Origin: Ecdyonurus torrentis
Taxonomy: Eukaryota; Arthropoda; Insecta; Ephemeroptera; Heptageniidae
Reading direction: 5' to 3'
DNA: 64,000 nt
NCBI GenBank assembly: GCA_949318235.1
Contig: OX439129.1
Location: 27,290,125 to 27,354,124, forward strand
A program made the translations under genes and the position numbers. The notes beneath the pieces are model-generated. The model ran no database searches and was not told the origin of the DNA. It saw nothing but the letters and a program-made list of their open reading frames with translations. Below, piece by piece: positions 48,376 through 62,500 of this stretch (position 1 is the stretch's first letter; the number at the start of each line of letters is the position of its first letter).

Positions 48376-49640
48376 GTGTTCCAACAGGGTTCCATGGATC
48401 ATAGTTGGAACCCACTTAGAATGCTAAAGGATCATATTGAATAACTATGTTTCAACTGGGTTCCATGTGCATTCCAAGTGAGTGCCAAATCTCATTTGGC
48501 ACCCACTTGGAATATTATAATAAAAATGAAAAAAAAATAAAAATAATAAATACAATAGCAAGAGGGGCAATTAAGTTAGATTTTTTTTTTTTTTTTTTTT
48601 TTTTTTTGAAGTCTCACGGTATCCTGGCAATGGGCTGCTGCTGTACTCTCTTGTGTTAAAGTTAAAAGTTTGGTCGAGCTATATAAAGCTACAACATGCA
48701 AGTCGCCTGACGGACTTGATTAGCAGTTTCTAAAATCAATTTATCTGAATAAATATTGAAATATACTTTAAAATGTTCACATTCTAAAATTTCCGCATTT
48801 TACTTGCTGAAATATTGGTTTTGAAACTAAAATTTTTAATTATTAATATTAAACTACAAATTACAGGCATAATTCTATCTTACAAAATTTCAAATCATAA
48901 TGAAACACATAACATTTAAACTATTTAAGTACACACAATTTACATTTTTTATTATTTAATATTTTTAAGTATATTAATGCTTTTCATTAAAATAAAAGAT
49001 TAATTAGACCGTGGTTAATTTTTAATCTAAATAAGTTACTTAAATGAGCTATATATTCTATATATACGAGGACAATTTTTCCTTTTTGTAGTATATTATT
49101 ATACTACAATTATTATATTAATTGTACTGAACTGAATTATATGTATACGTAATATTTCAACGTTATAAACTGTAAAATCTATTAAAATATTTAAAAAAAA
49201 AAAAAATCAACTTGCATAGAGAAATTAAAACTGCGAAGTGCATAGCCCTATAAACATATCAATAAATATTTTTATAATTATTTTGCAATAATGTATAACG
49301 AATCTTTATTATTATTTTTTTTATAATTATTATTATTATTTTTTTTTTTTTGCTGTCAACAATACAGTTTATAAGAATTGCATGCCACGTAAATTTGTGA
49401 AAATGTATATTGATTACACTAAAATTACATTAATTAGATCAATATGACGTAATATTTTAATTTTAACTATAAAAAGTATGATTTTGATGATTTTTTTGGA
49501 ATGCACTTGGAACATACTTTTTTTGGAATGCATTCGGAATGCATTCCTTTTTTTCATTTTTTAAAGAGGAACATAGTGGAACATATCGGAACCCTAATGG
49601 AATGCATTCCAATTGCATTCCAATCATTTGGAACACTGTG
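48376..49640. mobile_element. Candidate element with GGAATGCATTCC/GTTCCAA-rich ends
   Basis: The left end (48376-48515) has GTGTTCCAAC, GGTTCCATGG, GTTGGAACCCACTT and ACCCACTTGGAAT. The right end (49490-49640) has GGAATGCATTCGGAATGCAT, GGAACATA and CATTTGGAACAC. GTGTTCCAA-type outer ends are inverted. The middle is AT-rich with no gene. Borders are uncertain, and it abuts the PAP2 3'UTR. Confidence 0.45.
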
Positions 49641-49733
49641 CGAACAGTGTTCGCACACACTTTTCTTTTTCATGGGATATATATTATTGTACTTTTCATA
49701 CCCATGAAAATAAAACCATATATATGTATTTAA

Positions 49734-50045
49734 AAGGCGTAGAACACATTGAAAAAAAAAGTTGTGTAATATATCCTAACAAACCTGAAAATCAACGTTG
49801 ATTTGGCCGGAGTCATTGATTTCTAATTTATTTTCCATTCACAAAATGCCACTAGAGGTCATTGACTTCACAGCTCGCTTGTTTTACGCGCGCGTAAACC
49901 GGGCGAGCTGTGACGTCAGTGACCACCAGTGGTATTTTGTGAATGGAAAATAAATTAGAAATCAATGACTCCGGCCAAATCAACGTTGATTTTCAGGTTT
50001 GTTAGGATATTACACAACTTTTTTGTTCAAGGTGTTCTACGACTT
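49734..50045. mobile_element. PIF/Harbinger-type MITE, copy 2, with TAA target duplication
   Basis: Ends AAGGCGTAGAACAC and GTGTTCTACGACTT are flanked by TAA on both sides (49731-49733, 50046-50048). Internal blocks AATCAACGTTGATTT, GTCATTGATTTCTAATTTA and CGAGCTGTGACGTCAGTGAC match copy 1 at 26129. Confidence 0.85.
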
Positions 50046-50187
50046 TAACATTTTGAAAAATGTAATCATAAAAAAATCGGTCAAGTGGTTGCATGTGTTC
50101 ACCACAATAAGACACAAATGAAAGGGAGAGAGAGAGAAAGAGAGAGAGAAAGCACATTCCTCCCCAAATTACGACTGCATCTCAGCT

Positions 50188-50885
50188 GAGCATAAAATTG
50201 TGTTTATGAGTACAAGATCTCAAGTTTATTGAAATAATACTAACAAAGTTTTCAACTTTCTTACAGGTTTGTGTTTGCTCACATATGGGCACCGTTGACA
50301 GTCTGGCATATATACGTCCAATTGCATTTCGAGCTCTTGCCGAACAATTTGCCATATAGTGTGATGGATGTGATGGCATTGGATGGCCATGCAGAGATGC
50401 ACTACTTCAGCTCCACTACGCTGCTCACCCGCGTTTAAAACCCTTATTCCTTACACATCTCTATAAGAAAATAATGTCAGGAGACCTGGTATAGCCCCAG
50501 TTGTTGGTCTGCCATAGAAAATCCAGTGGGTGGAGAAAAAGATACAGCCTATACAAACTGCAACGATTTCTGGATCAGATTTTCTTACCGTTGGATGTGT
50601 CATATATGGTAATGGACTAACAATCGGGGGTTCCCAGGTTCCCTGCCTCAACGCCTCCATAGATTACTTCATTGAGGCTCTGCCCGGTGAGCAATGTGGA
50701 GCTGAAGCTGCCCATCACTATGGGGCCATCTATCCATCACACTATATGACAATATATTATGCTGCGCAAGGTTCGACGTTTGCCGTACTGACAACAGTGC
50801 CCATGTGGACCTATAGGAAATTTAAAACTAATTTTTATTTTGTCAATGAATTTGAGATCTCGAACTCATAAACACAATTTTCATA
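50188..50885. repeat. Old, diverged inverted repeat
   Basis: AAATTGTGTTTATGAGTACA at 50195 corresponds to the complement of 50855-50880. ATATGGGCACCGTTGACAGT corresponds to the complement of ACAACAGTGCCCATGTGG. CATATAGTGTGATGGAT pairs with ATCCATCACACTATATG. Divergence of roughly a third suggests an old foldback element. Open frames at 50530-50871 come from this repeat and match nothing I know. Confidence 0.65.
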
Positions 50886-50889
50886 AATA

Positions 50890-52800
50890 TGCTGAAATGC
50901 AGTCGTGATTTTGGAAGGAAAAGGCATAAGAAGCTTTTTTTTTTTTTTTCTTTCTTTGGTTGCGTTTTTTATTGTAACACAATAACCACACTAGGCCAAC
51001 TTTTTGTTTTTGTGTTGTCATTTTCCAGAATGTTGAATGTGCTTTTGATGTAAGAATAGTACGCATTAAGAAAGTCACCATCATTTTTATTTGCATTTAG
51101 AAACGCTAAAGAATTTATGGGGCGAGGACCAAGAAATTTAGATTTTAAAAACTATCCATATTATATTATTGTATATTGAAAGAAAGCAATTATAAATATA
51201 TTAATTAAATTGATATTTTATATGCTACAAATGCACTTAAATGTACCGCACAACACAATAGCATTAAAAAATAAAATGACATTAAGATATAGCAAATAAG
51301 TCAGTATTACACACATACACACAATTATATAATATGTATAAAACACCTACATCATAATTGAAGACTTGAATACATCTTGACTTTGAATTATTTTGTAAAT
51401 TTAAATTTTTATAATATTTTATACCTAAAATAATAAAAGCATAGGCCTATATATTTAACTTTTTTTTTACATCGTTATTAGGCTAAACATATCCAAACAA
51501 TATAGTGCTGTAAAATTTATGTTATTGGTTATTGGTAATTATTATTTCATAATGTGATAAAATACAACGAAATAACATCTAAATATTTCACCTTTGTCAT
51601 ATTATCACTTTGGATATAGAATTAATTTCTATTTGTTTGTGTTATTAATTATTATACACACATATATATGTATTATATAGGCTATATATAGGGGAACAAT
51701 TTTGCTGGTATATTTGAGATAATAAACACATTGTATGGCTTTTGGCCCAAGAGAAATGGATTGTGTGTCATGACTAATGTATACGTGTGCCTTGTATAAG
51801 TCTCGAAAACTTAAGATAGAAACTGTCAGAACATTATAACTCTAAAAATACCAAAGAGGCACACACACACATACTGCTTTTCTTTTTGAGACTTGTACTG
51901 TACATGCTGGTTGATAACCATCCATTATAGGTAAAATCATTTGCTGTTCACAATATTTCTGTGCTAATAAGAATTTTCGATATTAACTATATTGAATATA
52001 CTTTGAGTTAAGATAATACCCTTTTTTGGTTTCCTCTGTCATAGCCTTATCATTTTATTATTCAACTGAGATGATTTCTTATAAATCTAATTTATAATTT
52101 TTGCAGTGACAAAGCTCAATAAATGGAAAGTTTACAGTGCTAGTTTAGTTATTCATCTTATGGGAGGTGGGCTACACAGAAAATTCACTTTTACTATAAA
52201 TATTTTCTTAAGTCAAGTAGATAGAATTATGAGTCATCTATTTTTTATACAAAAAAAAAAATATATATATATATAGGCCGATATATTGGAAAAAAGATGT
52301 TGGAAAATTAAAAGGTGTTAAGTGAGATATTAAATTATGAGCATTCAGTATTATGATTTTCCATATAATGCTTCAATTTTTAAACATCTTATTTTTCCTG
52401 TTAATTAATTAAACCTTAATGGTTTGTTTTAACATAACATAGCATTATCTATTTTTATGCCTTTCATGCACATATTCCAATGTTAAATAAAATAATAATT
52501 TAAACTGCACATATCTACATAATTAAAAATACATTAAAATATATATTTTTTGTAGGAAAAAAAATGTAAAAAAAAAAAATAATAATAATAAATAAATAAA
52601 TAAAAATGCCAAATTTAAATTCATATTGTGTGTATTATCACTTTAGATCACTTTCCTATTTTTTTATACATTATTGTTGCACACATACATTCAAGACAAT
52701 ATATAACATAAGTTATTATAATATAGTCTTTATATGGCATATACATATGTATTTACACATACACACATTTATTTATAAATTATAATATATATACCTATAC
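50890..52800. other. AT-rich DNA without recognised features
   Basis: Only short homopolymers and TA runs are seen. No conserved frame was found on either strand. Confidence 0.6.
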
Positions 52801-52805
52801 CTATA

Positions 52806-54630
<1,825 letters not shown>

Positions 54631-54634
54631 GATG

Positions 54635-57040
54635 TATAGGATATATATAATATACTGATAATTCTACAATAATTTATTATTAACAACAGTACTATTAACA
54701 TAATTATAATGTAATATGATACAGAAAGACACAATCACTTTGTTCATTTTTCTAAATTACACTGGAGAAAGAGACACAACAGCAGTTTCATATTTATTTT
54801 AAGTTATATTAGGAGATTTTATATGAGTTTTCTTTTCTTTTCTTTTTAGGAAGTTATATTATTATTGTAATTAAGTAACATCAAGGCATTAGATAAAATT
54901 TGTTCCCAATATTTAAATAATAATTATTTGCAATTGCCTTATTTCTTCCCTTTTTTTTAAAATTATTTGTCCCCATAATAATAATACATTGTTTGTTTAT
55001 ATGGTATATTAATAAGTCAAGTAACATTTTTTTTCTTTGTATTTATTTATATATAGAAAGAACATGAGTCATTATTTTGATATAACATGCATGATCTCAT
55101 CTTCTTCTTTTAATATATTGCATAGAGTAATTGATAATTATATACATACATCATTTAAATAATTACACAAATTTTTACAGTACATTTTTATATCGCTATA
55201 AGACATTTGCATATTTCATACATTTTAAAAGACTGCATCAAAAACCACAAAACATTAAGCAACCTTTAATAATAATAGGCCTATCAATAATAATAATAAT
55301 GAAAAAAAAAAAAAAAAAAAAAAGCAAAGTTTATTTGTCAGTAAATTTGAGTCTGCTGTATAATTGTAAATGCTTAGTTTTTGACACAGTCTTATCATTA
55401 TTTTTATACTTATCTCTAACTATTACAGTATTATTTTTTTTTTTTGTCCTCAAATGATTCATAATTTTACTGAATAATCATACTGAATTTATTCAAATTA
55501 TAATTGAACTCACTAATTATGAATTTTAAATGCTGCAGCCAGTAATTTTAAAAGCAAAGATATTAACAACTAAAAATAAAAAAGTTTTATTTCAATTTAT
55601 ACATTATTGTTTATTTATTGCTATTTAGTTCATCTAATATAATACACTGTTCAAAAGTATGCTTCCAATTTAGGCTGTAGCATGTTATTACGAGAATGTA
55701 ATATTTTTGTTATAATATTTGCATTGCAGAGTGACACAGGCACTAGTATAGAGTCAAAAATGACAGAAGAGTAAGAATATTTTACAATTGACATTTTCCG
55801 CCAAAAAAATATAGCACTTTTTAAGTCGCGTTAGGCTTATAAGGAAGTTATATTTATTATAGTCCTGCAGATATTGTTTAATATTATTTTTAACCCAATG
55901 ACTTTCTAAAAGAAACTGTGCTTTAAATTAATAACACTTTTAACTAATAAAGGAACAATTAAAGTAGTATAATTTTTCTGGAAAAAAAAAGTCTTGAACA
56001 CAAATTATGGTGGCACAGAAATTCATATTCAGTACCTTTTCTTTTTTTTTATCTTTTCTATTCTTTCTTTCTCTTTTTTTTTTCTATATACCTGTGCATT
56101 CATTTCCTACACTCTTCATCCAATAGATTATATTAATACACAAGTATTAAGTATCAAAGGCTATAATAATTAATATAATGCATTAACCACACATTATTCG
56201 CAACTTTACTTAACATTTATTCTTGATATTTCAATATGAAAACATTTATGATTATTATAATTATTATTCGTTTCTTATTTAAGTCACACACTAATAAATG
56301 AGTGACAAAATTATGATATTTTTTCTTCTTCCTTAAACCATACAACACTCTGATCTAAATATAATATTGTGAAGTAAATACTTATTTAATAGTGACATAT
56401 CAGAGCACCTGTATGCTGTTTTATATATTTGACAAATCATTATAAATAGTTGCAATTTATTATGTTAATATAATATTAATTTTGCATTTCAAATTACCAT
56501 TGTCAACAACAGTGACAAATACTAAATTTTTAGTACTAAAAACACTGCAATGATAAGACTTACTTAATTTATTACAGAGATACTTATGGAGTATTAGAAT
56601 ATACTTTTAAATGTAATGTACCCAAATTTATTGTAAATTCCAAATTAACTTATTTTATGCACTGGAAGTTCCATAAAAATACTACAATACTTAACTTAAA
56701 AGATATATGTGTGCAAAATACAACATGGTCAAATTAAAATCAAATAATTAACAGAAAAGTTATAACAATCACCTAACTACCTGAGATATCCTAACCTTTA
56801 TCATTTCTGCCATTAAGAAGATTTTCAGCAGTGTTTGTTGCTTGATTTTTCTCAACAAATGACCACACAGATGTCTCTGCTAACGTAATTGCAAATCAAG
56901 AATAAAATTTCAGAAAAATGCAAATCAAGTCAGTAATTTTGCTAAATTTTAAGCACCTTTTGTTTATACTTAATATCATAGAATTGACAAAAAAAACATT
57001 TCTATATATATTTTTTTTGATGGAAATTTAATTCTAAACA
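54635..57040. other. AT-rich DNA downstream of EPS15 without recognised genes
   Basis: Contains poly-A/T tracts only. The EPS15 3'UTR could extend leftwards from 59064 toward this region, but I see no clear end. Confidence 0.55.
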
Positions 57041-57088
57041 TTGGGGGGGGGGGGGGTATTGCCAAACTTATTGCTTTTAATATATATA

Positions 57089-57094
<6 letters not shown>

Positions 57095-57146
<52 letters not shown>
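57095..57146 (+). repeat. (TA)n microsatellite
   Basis: About 50 bp of TA following a G run (57043-57056). Confidence 0.93.
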
Positions 57147-57148
<2 letters not shown>

Positions 57149-57423
57149 ATTAGGAAATTAAACCATCATGGTTATTTATAATAAAAAGAATAGGATAGTA
57201 AAAACCTATCATTACATAGGTATAATGCAGAGAAATGAAATACACATATAGTCTTAATGTGTGTTAGCTGTGTGATAGGTTTTTACCACCCTTTCTTTTT
57301 ATTTATTATGTGTGTTGCATATATATATATAAGCACACACATGCAAATAAATTAATAAACAAAAGGTCTTTGAACTCATTATCTCATATATTACATCCAT
57401 TATTTAAATTTATTTTATGTACA

Positions 57424-57837
57424 GATATTAAGGAAGATAAACCATTGTGGTTAGGTATAATAAAATTGAAAAGAAAAAGATAGTAGAAAACCAGCAAGGG
57501 CCTTACCATGGTGAAGAGAGCCCGATAGTTTGGTGCAAATCTTGTACACACACACACACGCACACAAAGCACGACACTAAACTTCAAGAGAAACAGAATG
57601 TGTTTTGCCTTCACTAGTCCTTAGACTCAGAGAAAAAATCGTTTCTCTCAGAGTCTGCAAGGACTACAACGGAAAAATACTCTGTTTCTCTTGGAGTTTA
57701 TTGCCGAAATGTGTTAGTTTTTTATCTCTGTGCTTGCAAGATTTTCACCAAACTATGGGACTTTCTGCACTATGGTAATAAGGCCTTTGCTGGTTTTCTG
57801 CTATTCTTTTCTTTCAAATTTATTGTTATTTAATGTA
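57424..57837. mobile_element. Head-to-head pair of the repeat also found in the last Aurora intron
   Basis: Left copy 57424-57560 and inverted right copy 57700-57837 share AAAACCAGCAAAGGCCTTA, CCATAGTTTGGTGAAAATCT and CAAGCACA. Their centre is a hairpin around GACTCAGAGAAA/TTTCTCTCAGAGTC (57625-57655). A partial third copy begins near 57147. Confidence 0.7.
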
Positions 57838-57839
57838 CT

Positions 57840-59060
57840 GTAGTTATTGCCATGATTTGCTGCTTTTTTAAAAATTTATTTATTTGAATTTTTTTAAACT
57901 AAGTAAAGCCAGAATGTTTTTGAAAGCAGGTAATGGTAATGATATAAAAATAAGAGCATGCCACTTAAAATAATAAAATTAAACTTTACACAATTACTTT
58001 CAGCTGCTGTACTAACATGATCATACTGGAACGTTGTTTCGAGCCAAGGCAGCTTAATTGCTTAAGTGACTAATTATTAATATTACTTAACAGTCCTATA
58101 GAACTATTGTCAATACCTCACTTTCTTTTTATTGCTCCTAATCTAAACAGCATAACATATTAATTTGCTATTCCTAGAGCATATCATGTATATATTATGT
58201 GGGAATTTTTAGAGTGTTATTCAATAGTCAACGATTAAGGCATCTTTCATTCATACACTTACTCACTACACACAAATGTAAAAAAAGAAAAAAAAAATCT
58301 TTACAAAAATCAATGATCTTTTATCACTATATATATTTTTTATTAGCATTTATTGTTTATTATTTGGCCTAAGAAATTATATTTATTAGTTATGTAAACA
58401 AAAATGGAATAACAATTATATAAGCAAATACTATACAGTTATTTGTCAGTTCAAGTTTCCTTTTTTTTTTTTTTTTTTTTTTACACGGAAAATTAAATAA
58501 TAAAATACTAGAGAGAAAGATAGAGAGAAAAAGGAAAGGAATAAAGTTGATAAATAATAATGAAGTAATACACATTCATTCTAAAATTAACTTTCTGCTG
58601 GCTGAAGATTATATTATATATATACAAGTGGATTCTTAAACATCTACGCTTTACAATATTTATGAGATTTATTATTGTTATTAAGTTTAAAATTTAATGT
58701 CCCTTTCCTTATGTCACACTGTCAACAATATTTCACAATAATTAATTACATTATTTAATTTAGACTAGGGAAATTGGTATGGAATAACAACATTCATAAC
58801 AATACGATCATAGAACAACCAAATTGGATTTTATATGCACCATTAATATATGTTTTTTAGTATTAATTTATAAATTTGATATAAAAAATGCTTGTCAAAA
58901 AAATAATAAATAATAATATTAATAACAACTTGATATTGAATATGTATAATATATTTATTATATGTTATATAAAAGAAGATATAATATTTATATTGAATGA
59001 GCTGTGACAGTATTGCTAAGAAAATGTTGAATCAATAACAGTTGGGGCAAGATTACAAGA
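57840..59060. other. Region 3' of the EPS15 stop codon
   Basis: AT-rich, with a poly-T run (58460-58482). It probably includes the EPS15 3'UTR on the minus strand. No other gene is seen. Confidence 0.5.
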
Positions 59061-59064
59061 TTAA

Positions 59065-59505
59065 CTACTTGCCCCCTGCTGTTGCTTCTGAGCGACTAAG
59101 GGCCAGGGCATATTCCAGGTCTGCCTGTTCTTGTTTCTGCAGTCGTTGTTTGCGTTCTTCTTCTACTCTTACACTTTCTGCAGCTGCCCAAGCTACCTGT
59201 TTTTCCTCATCGGCACCTGATGGTGGTCGAGGAACGACAGGAGATTTGGATAATTTAGGATTGGGAAGTTCAGGGAGAGGTTCATTTTCAAAAGGATCTT
59301 CAATCTCAAAGGGATCCTCGTATCGATAGTCTCGAAAAGGGTCTTCTGTGAATTCCATACCTGTGTAACGTCCCTTGCTGGTAGTACGAGTTGGTGCAGG
59401 CGGTGTAACAGGAGGAGTATGGTTGTTGTTGCTGCTACTGTGGTCGGTAGACCGTGGTGGCTGGCTGCCGCCACTGCTGACGTTGTTGTTGACCACATTG
59501 GCAAA
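59065..59505 (-). CDS. EPS15: EPS15 terminal exon with ubiquitin-interacting motif
   Basis: Acceptor GGTTCTCTCAG precedes 59505; stop TAG is at 59067-59065. It encodes FANVVNNNVSSGG, TEDPFRDYRYEDPFEIEDPF, a DEEKQVAWAAAESVRVEEER helix and QEQADLEYALALS, the UIM. EPS15 proteins end in the same way, with a UIM close to the C-terminus. Confidence 0.92.
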   Translation of the reverse strand, partial: FANVVNNNVSSGGSQPPRSTDHSSSNNNHTPPVTPPAPTRTTSKGRYTGMEFTEDPFRDYRYEDPFEIEDPFENEPLPELPNPKLSKSPVVPRPPSGADEEKQVAWAAAESVRVEEERKQRLQKQEQADLEYALALSRSEATAGGK

Positions 59506-62500
59506 CTGAGAGAACCATTGCGGACGAGATTAAGGCTACATTGTTTAATAACAAGCAGAAACAAGAAAGGATGATATTAGTCCAAACACGACACTGCACC
59601 TATACTGGATAATGTCATCAGAAACACATATTTTCAATTCTTTGAAACATTATTTGTGATTTTAGAGGATTCTTATTTATTTAAACCTATATTTTGTGCA
59701 AATAATAATAATAATATTAAATAAAAATAATAACAATAATAAAAAAAAAAAAGAAAAAAGAAAAAAAAATATTGGAGTAGGTGTTAGTTACTTGTACTAT
59801 TAAAATATTAAGTCTAAAGTAATAAGCAATCATCTAGTAAAAATTATAAAATAAAATGAGATATTTCTGATAACATTGAGAGATATAAAAAAATATATAT
59901 TAAATTGGAGTATGGGATCACAATGCTTTGTTTATAATACCAAAGCAGTACAGTATTGCTTGAAACAATGCACTATGAAGAAAAAATAATAAAATAAGGG
60001 TAATGTGCAACATCAAGACCATAATATACCAAAAACAAAGACAATAATTAAATTAAAATAAACACTTCAAAAATAAATTGAATGAGCAAAATGATAATAA
60101 GCAAGGATAAAGTATCTACAGGACAACATAAAAAAAAAAAACTAATGCATAGGTATAAATATCTACTTGAGTGAAAAATTAAATTGATTGGTCTTGATTT
60201 TGAACAAGATCAAACCAGGAGCATGGATAAATATCAGCCATCCAAACATGCAAGCTGCTTACTCTGTTTACAAACTCACCTAAAAATAAAAGAAAATAAT
60301 AAATATAAAATAAGACAATGTTACACAAAACAAAATAACATAAGCAGAAGATAAATAATAATAAAAAAAAAATGCAAAATAATATTGAGACAAGTATAAT
60401 AACATAAATAACAAAAAGGTGTATTAATTTTTTTCAATAAAAAATATCAGTAAAATTATGACTCATGCCATTTATATATTGGTAAGGAAATTGATAGGTT
60501 GAAAGGATTAAAAACTAGTTAAGGAGAACTTTCTGAGCTACTGTGTAAATTTAAGCTGTTTACCTATACAATGTGAAAAATTCAAACTGCCTTTTCACTC
60601 TTCAGACACATTCAAAGCTCAAAAGCATTATAAAATAGAGATAAATTGATTTATTTTATATTTTTAATAAATAATATATAGGTATATATATATGTTTTTA
60701 ATAATATAATATTACAACAAAATCGTGCACAAGTGATTAATTATTTATCTTACGTAACCAAGTGCTAAGCAGGATTCTTAGTATTGGTACCGGGATTCTT
60801 AGAGACGGAGAAATACATCTTGAACATTGCAACCCTAACTGCTGTAGCCAAAGAGATCAACTGTAACATGTTGCATGGCTATTCAAATTTCCATCTCATT
60901 TTAAACCAAAATCAATACTTAATTACATTTAACTAACCTTGGAATTTTTTTGTTTTGTTTTATAAGTATTATTATTATTTTATTTTATCCTTGTTATAAT
61001 AACATTAAATTTAATTATTTTTAATGCAAGCGCTTGTATTGAAATTTACTATTGAAACACATTGAAATAATAAACATGCAAAAGATTATTTTATTTATCT
61101 GTGTAAAATGTATAATTTAATTAACATCACATTTGATTTAGTCATGAATTTAAGATGGTTGATAAAATTTGTCAAACGTCAACGTAAAAGTTTTACATAA
61201 AATAACAATAAAAAAGTAATGAAAAAAAGAAAGGAATAAGACATACTCAGAATTTTCAAACAAAAGTAGACAGTTCTACTTACACTACTGTTTTCCTGGG
61301 ACTGCATGAGATAACCAAATAAAAAGGTAACTATACAATTGAAGGAAGAAAGGTATTTTAGATGAGTATGTGCTGTGTTGTAGCTCAGAAATGTATGTGG
61401 TGTAAATGGCACGTTCATCGAGAGAAATAATAATAAAATTAATACACCACAACTAAACATATAATAATAAATATATAGCTATAAAACAATGATAGCTGTG
61501 CATTGCAGATTGTCTATGCTAGTGACCTAATTTATATGAATACATCATATTTATAGTACATCACCTTGCCCTGATGAAAAATTGAGACCTGAACCTTATT
61601 TTAAAGCAATATGCACCAATCCTTTACAATGAGATTCTGGCTCCATTCTTTCACTATTGCAAGATACATATTATATGATTGATTTATAGACCAATAAATA
61701 GGACAATCTAAATAACAAAATTATAATTTCAAATAAATAAGACAAAAAAGACTGCACCATTGGAAATGAAACTTTTGATAATTGTTGGTGACATTATAAG
61801 TGTCACTTAGAACATGGGTTATTGGAAACTAATTTTACCTTGCTGTCAAAGTCTGCAAAGTTAGCAAAGCCTCCTGATGAAAACGGATCTGATGCATTGT
61901 TTGAGAAAGGATCCGAAGCTCCTCCAAATGGATCAGCACCTGAGGAATTTGAATTTGGTTCTGGGCTAGGACTTGGGGGTAGAGGGGGCTGTGGGGCAGC
62001 TCGTAACATGCTCTTGGGTGGTGCTGGTCGAGGAGGTGGTTGTTTGCTTTTCTTGGGAGGTAATGCTGGAGTAGGACTGTCTGTACCTCTGCCAGCTGCA
62101 GAGCCAGGTAGGGGAGGCAGAGGGGGACCGGGGGAAGGAGTAGGTGCAGGAGATGTTGCAGCAAATGGATCACAACCAAATGGATCCTTGTCAGACATCT
62201 GGAAGTAAAAAAGTTACCAATAATCATTTTTAGTAAAAATAATAGAATGCAACAGTATTGATTTTTTACCAACTATTTTGTGCTCAACACTTTGCACTTC
62301 ACTATTACATGAATATTAAAGTAAAGAATTTGAGATTCATCCTAACTGCAATGCTTTTTCCCAAAGCCATAGACAACATGTGAAACAACATATCAAAGTT
62401 GTTCCGCTATATTGGCCTGTCCATATATATTTGGACTAGCCATGTGCACTGACCGTTTGAATCACATCATGCCTAGAAAACATCAGCATGTCATCACAGG

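Noticed and set aside
60170..60290. Alternative last exon of EPS15 (frame ending SWFDLVQNQDQSI)
   Set aside because: The acceptor is plausible, but joining from the upstream exon in phase 0 reads V-S-L-stop; the longer frame would need a different phase.
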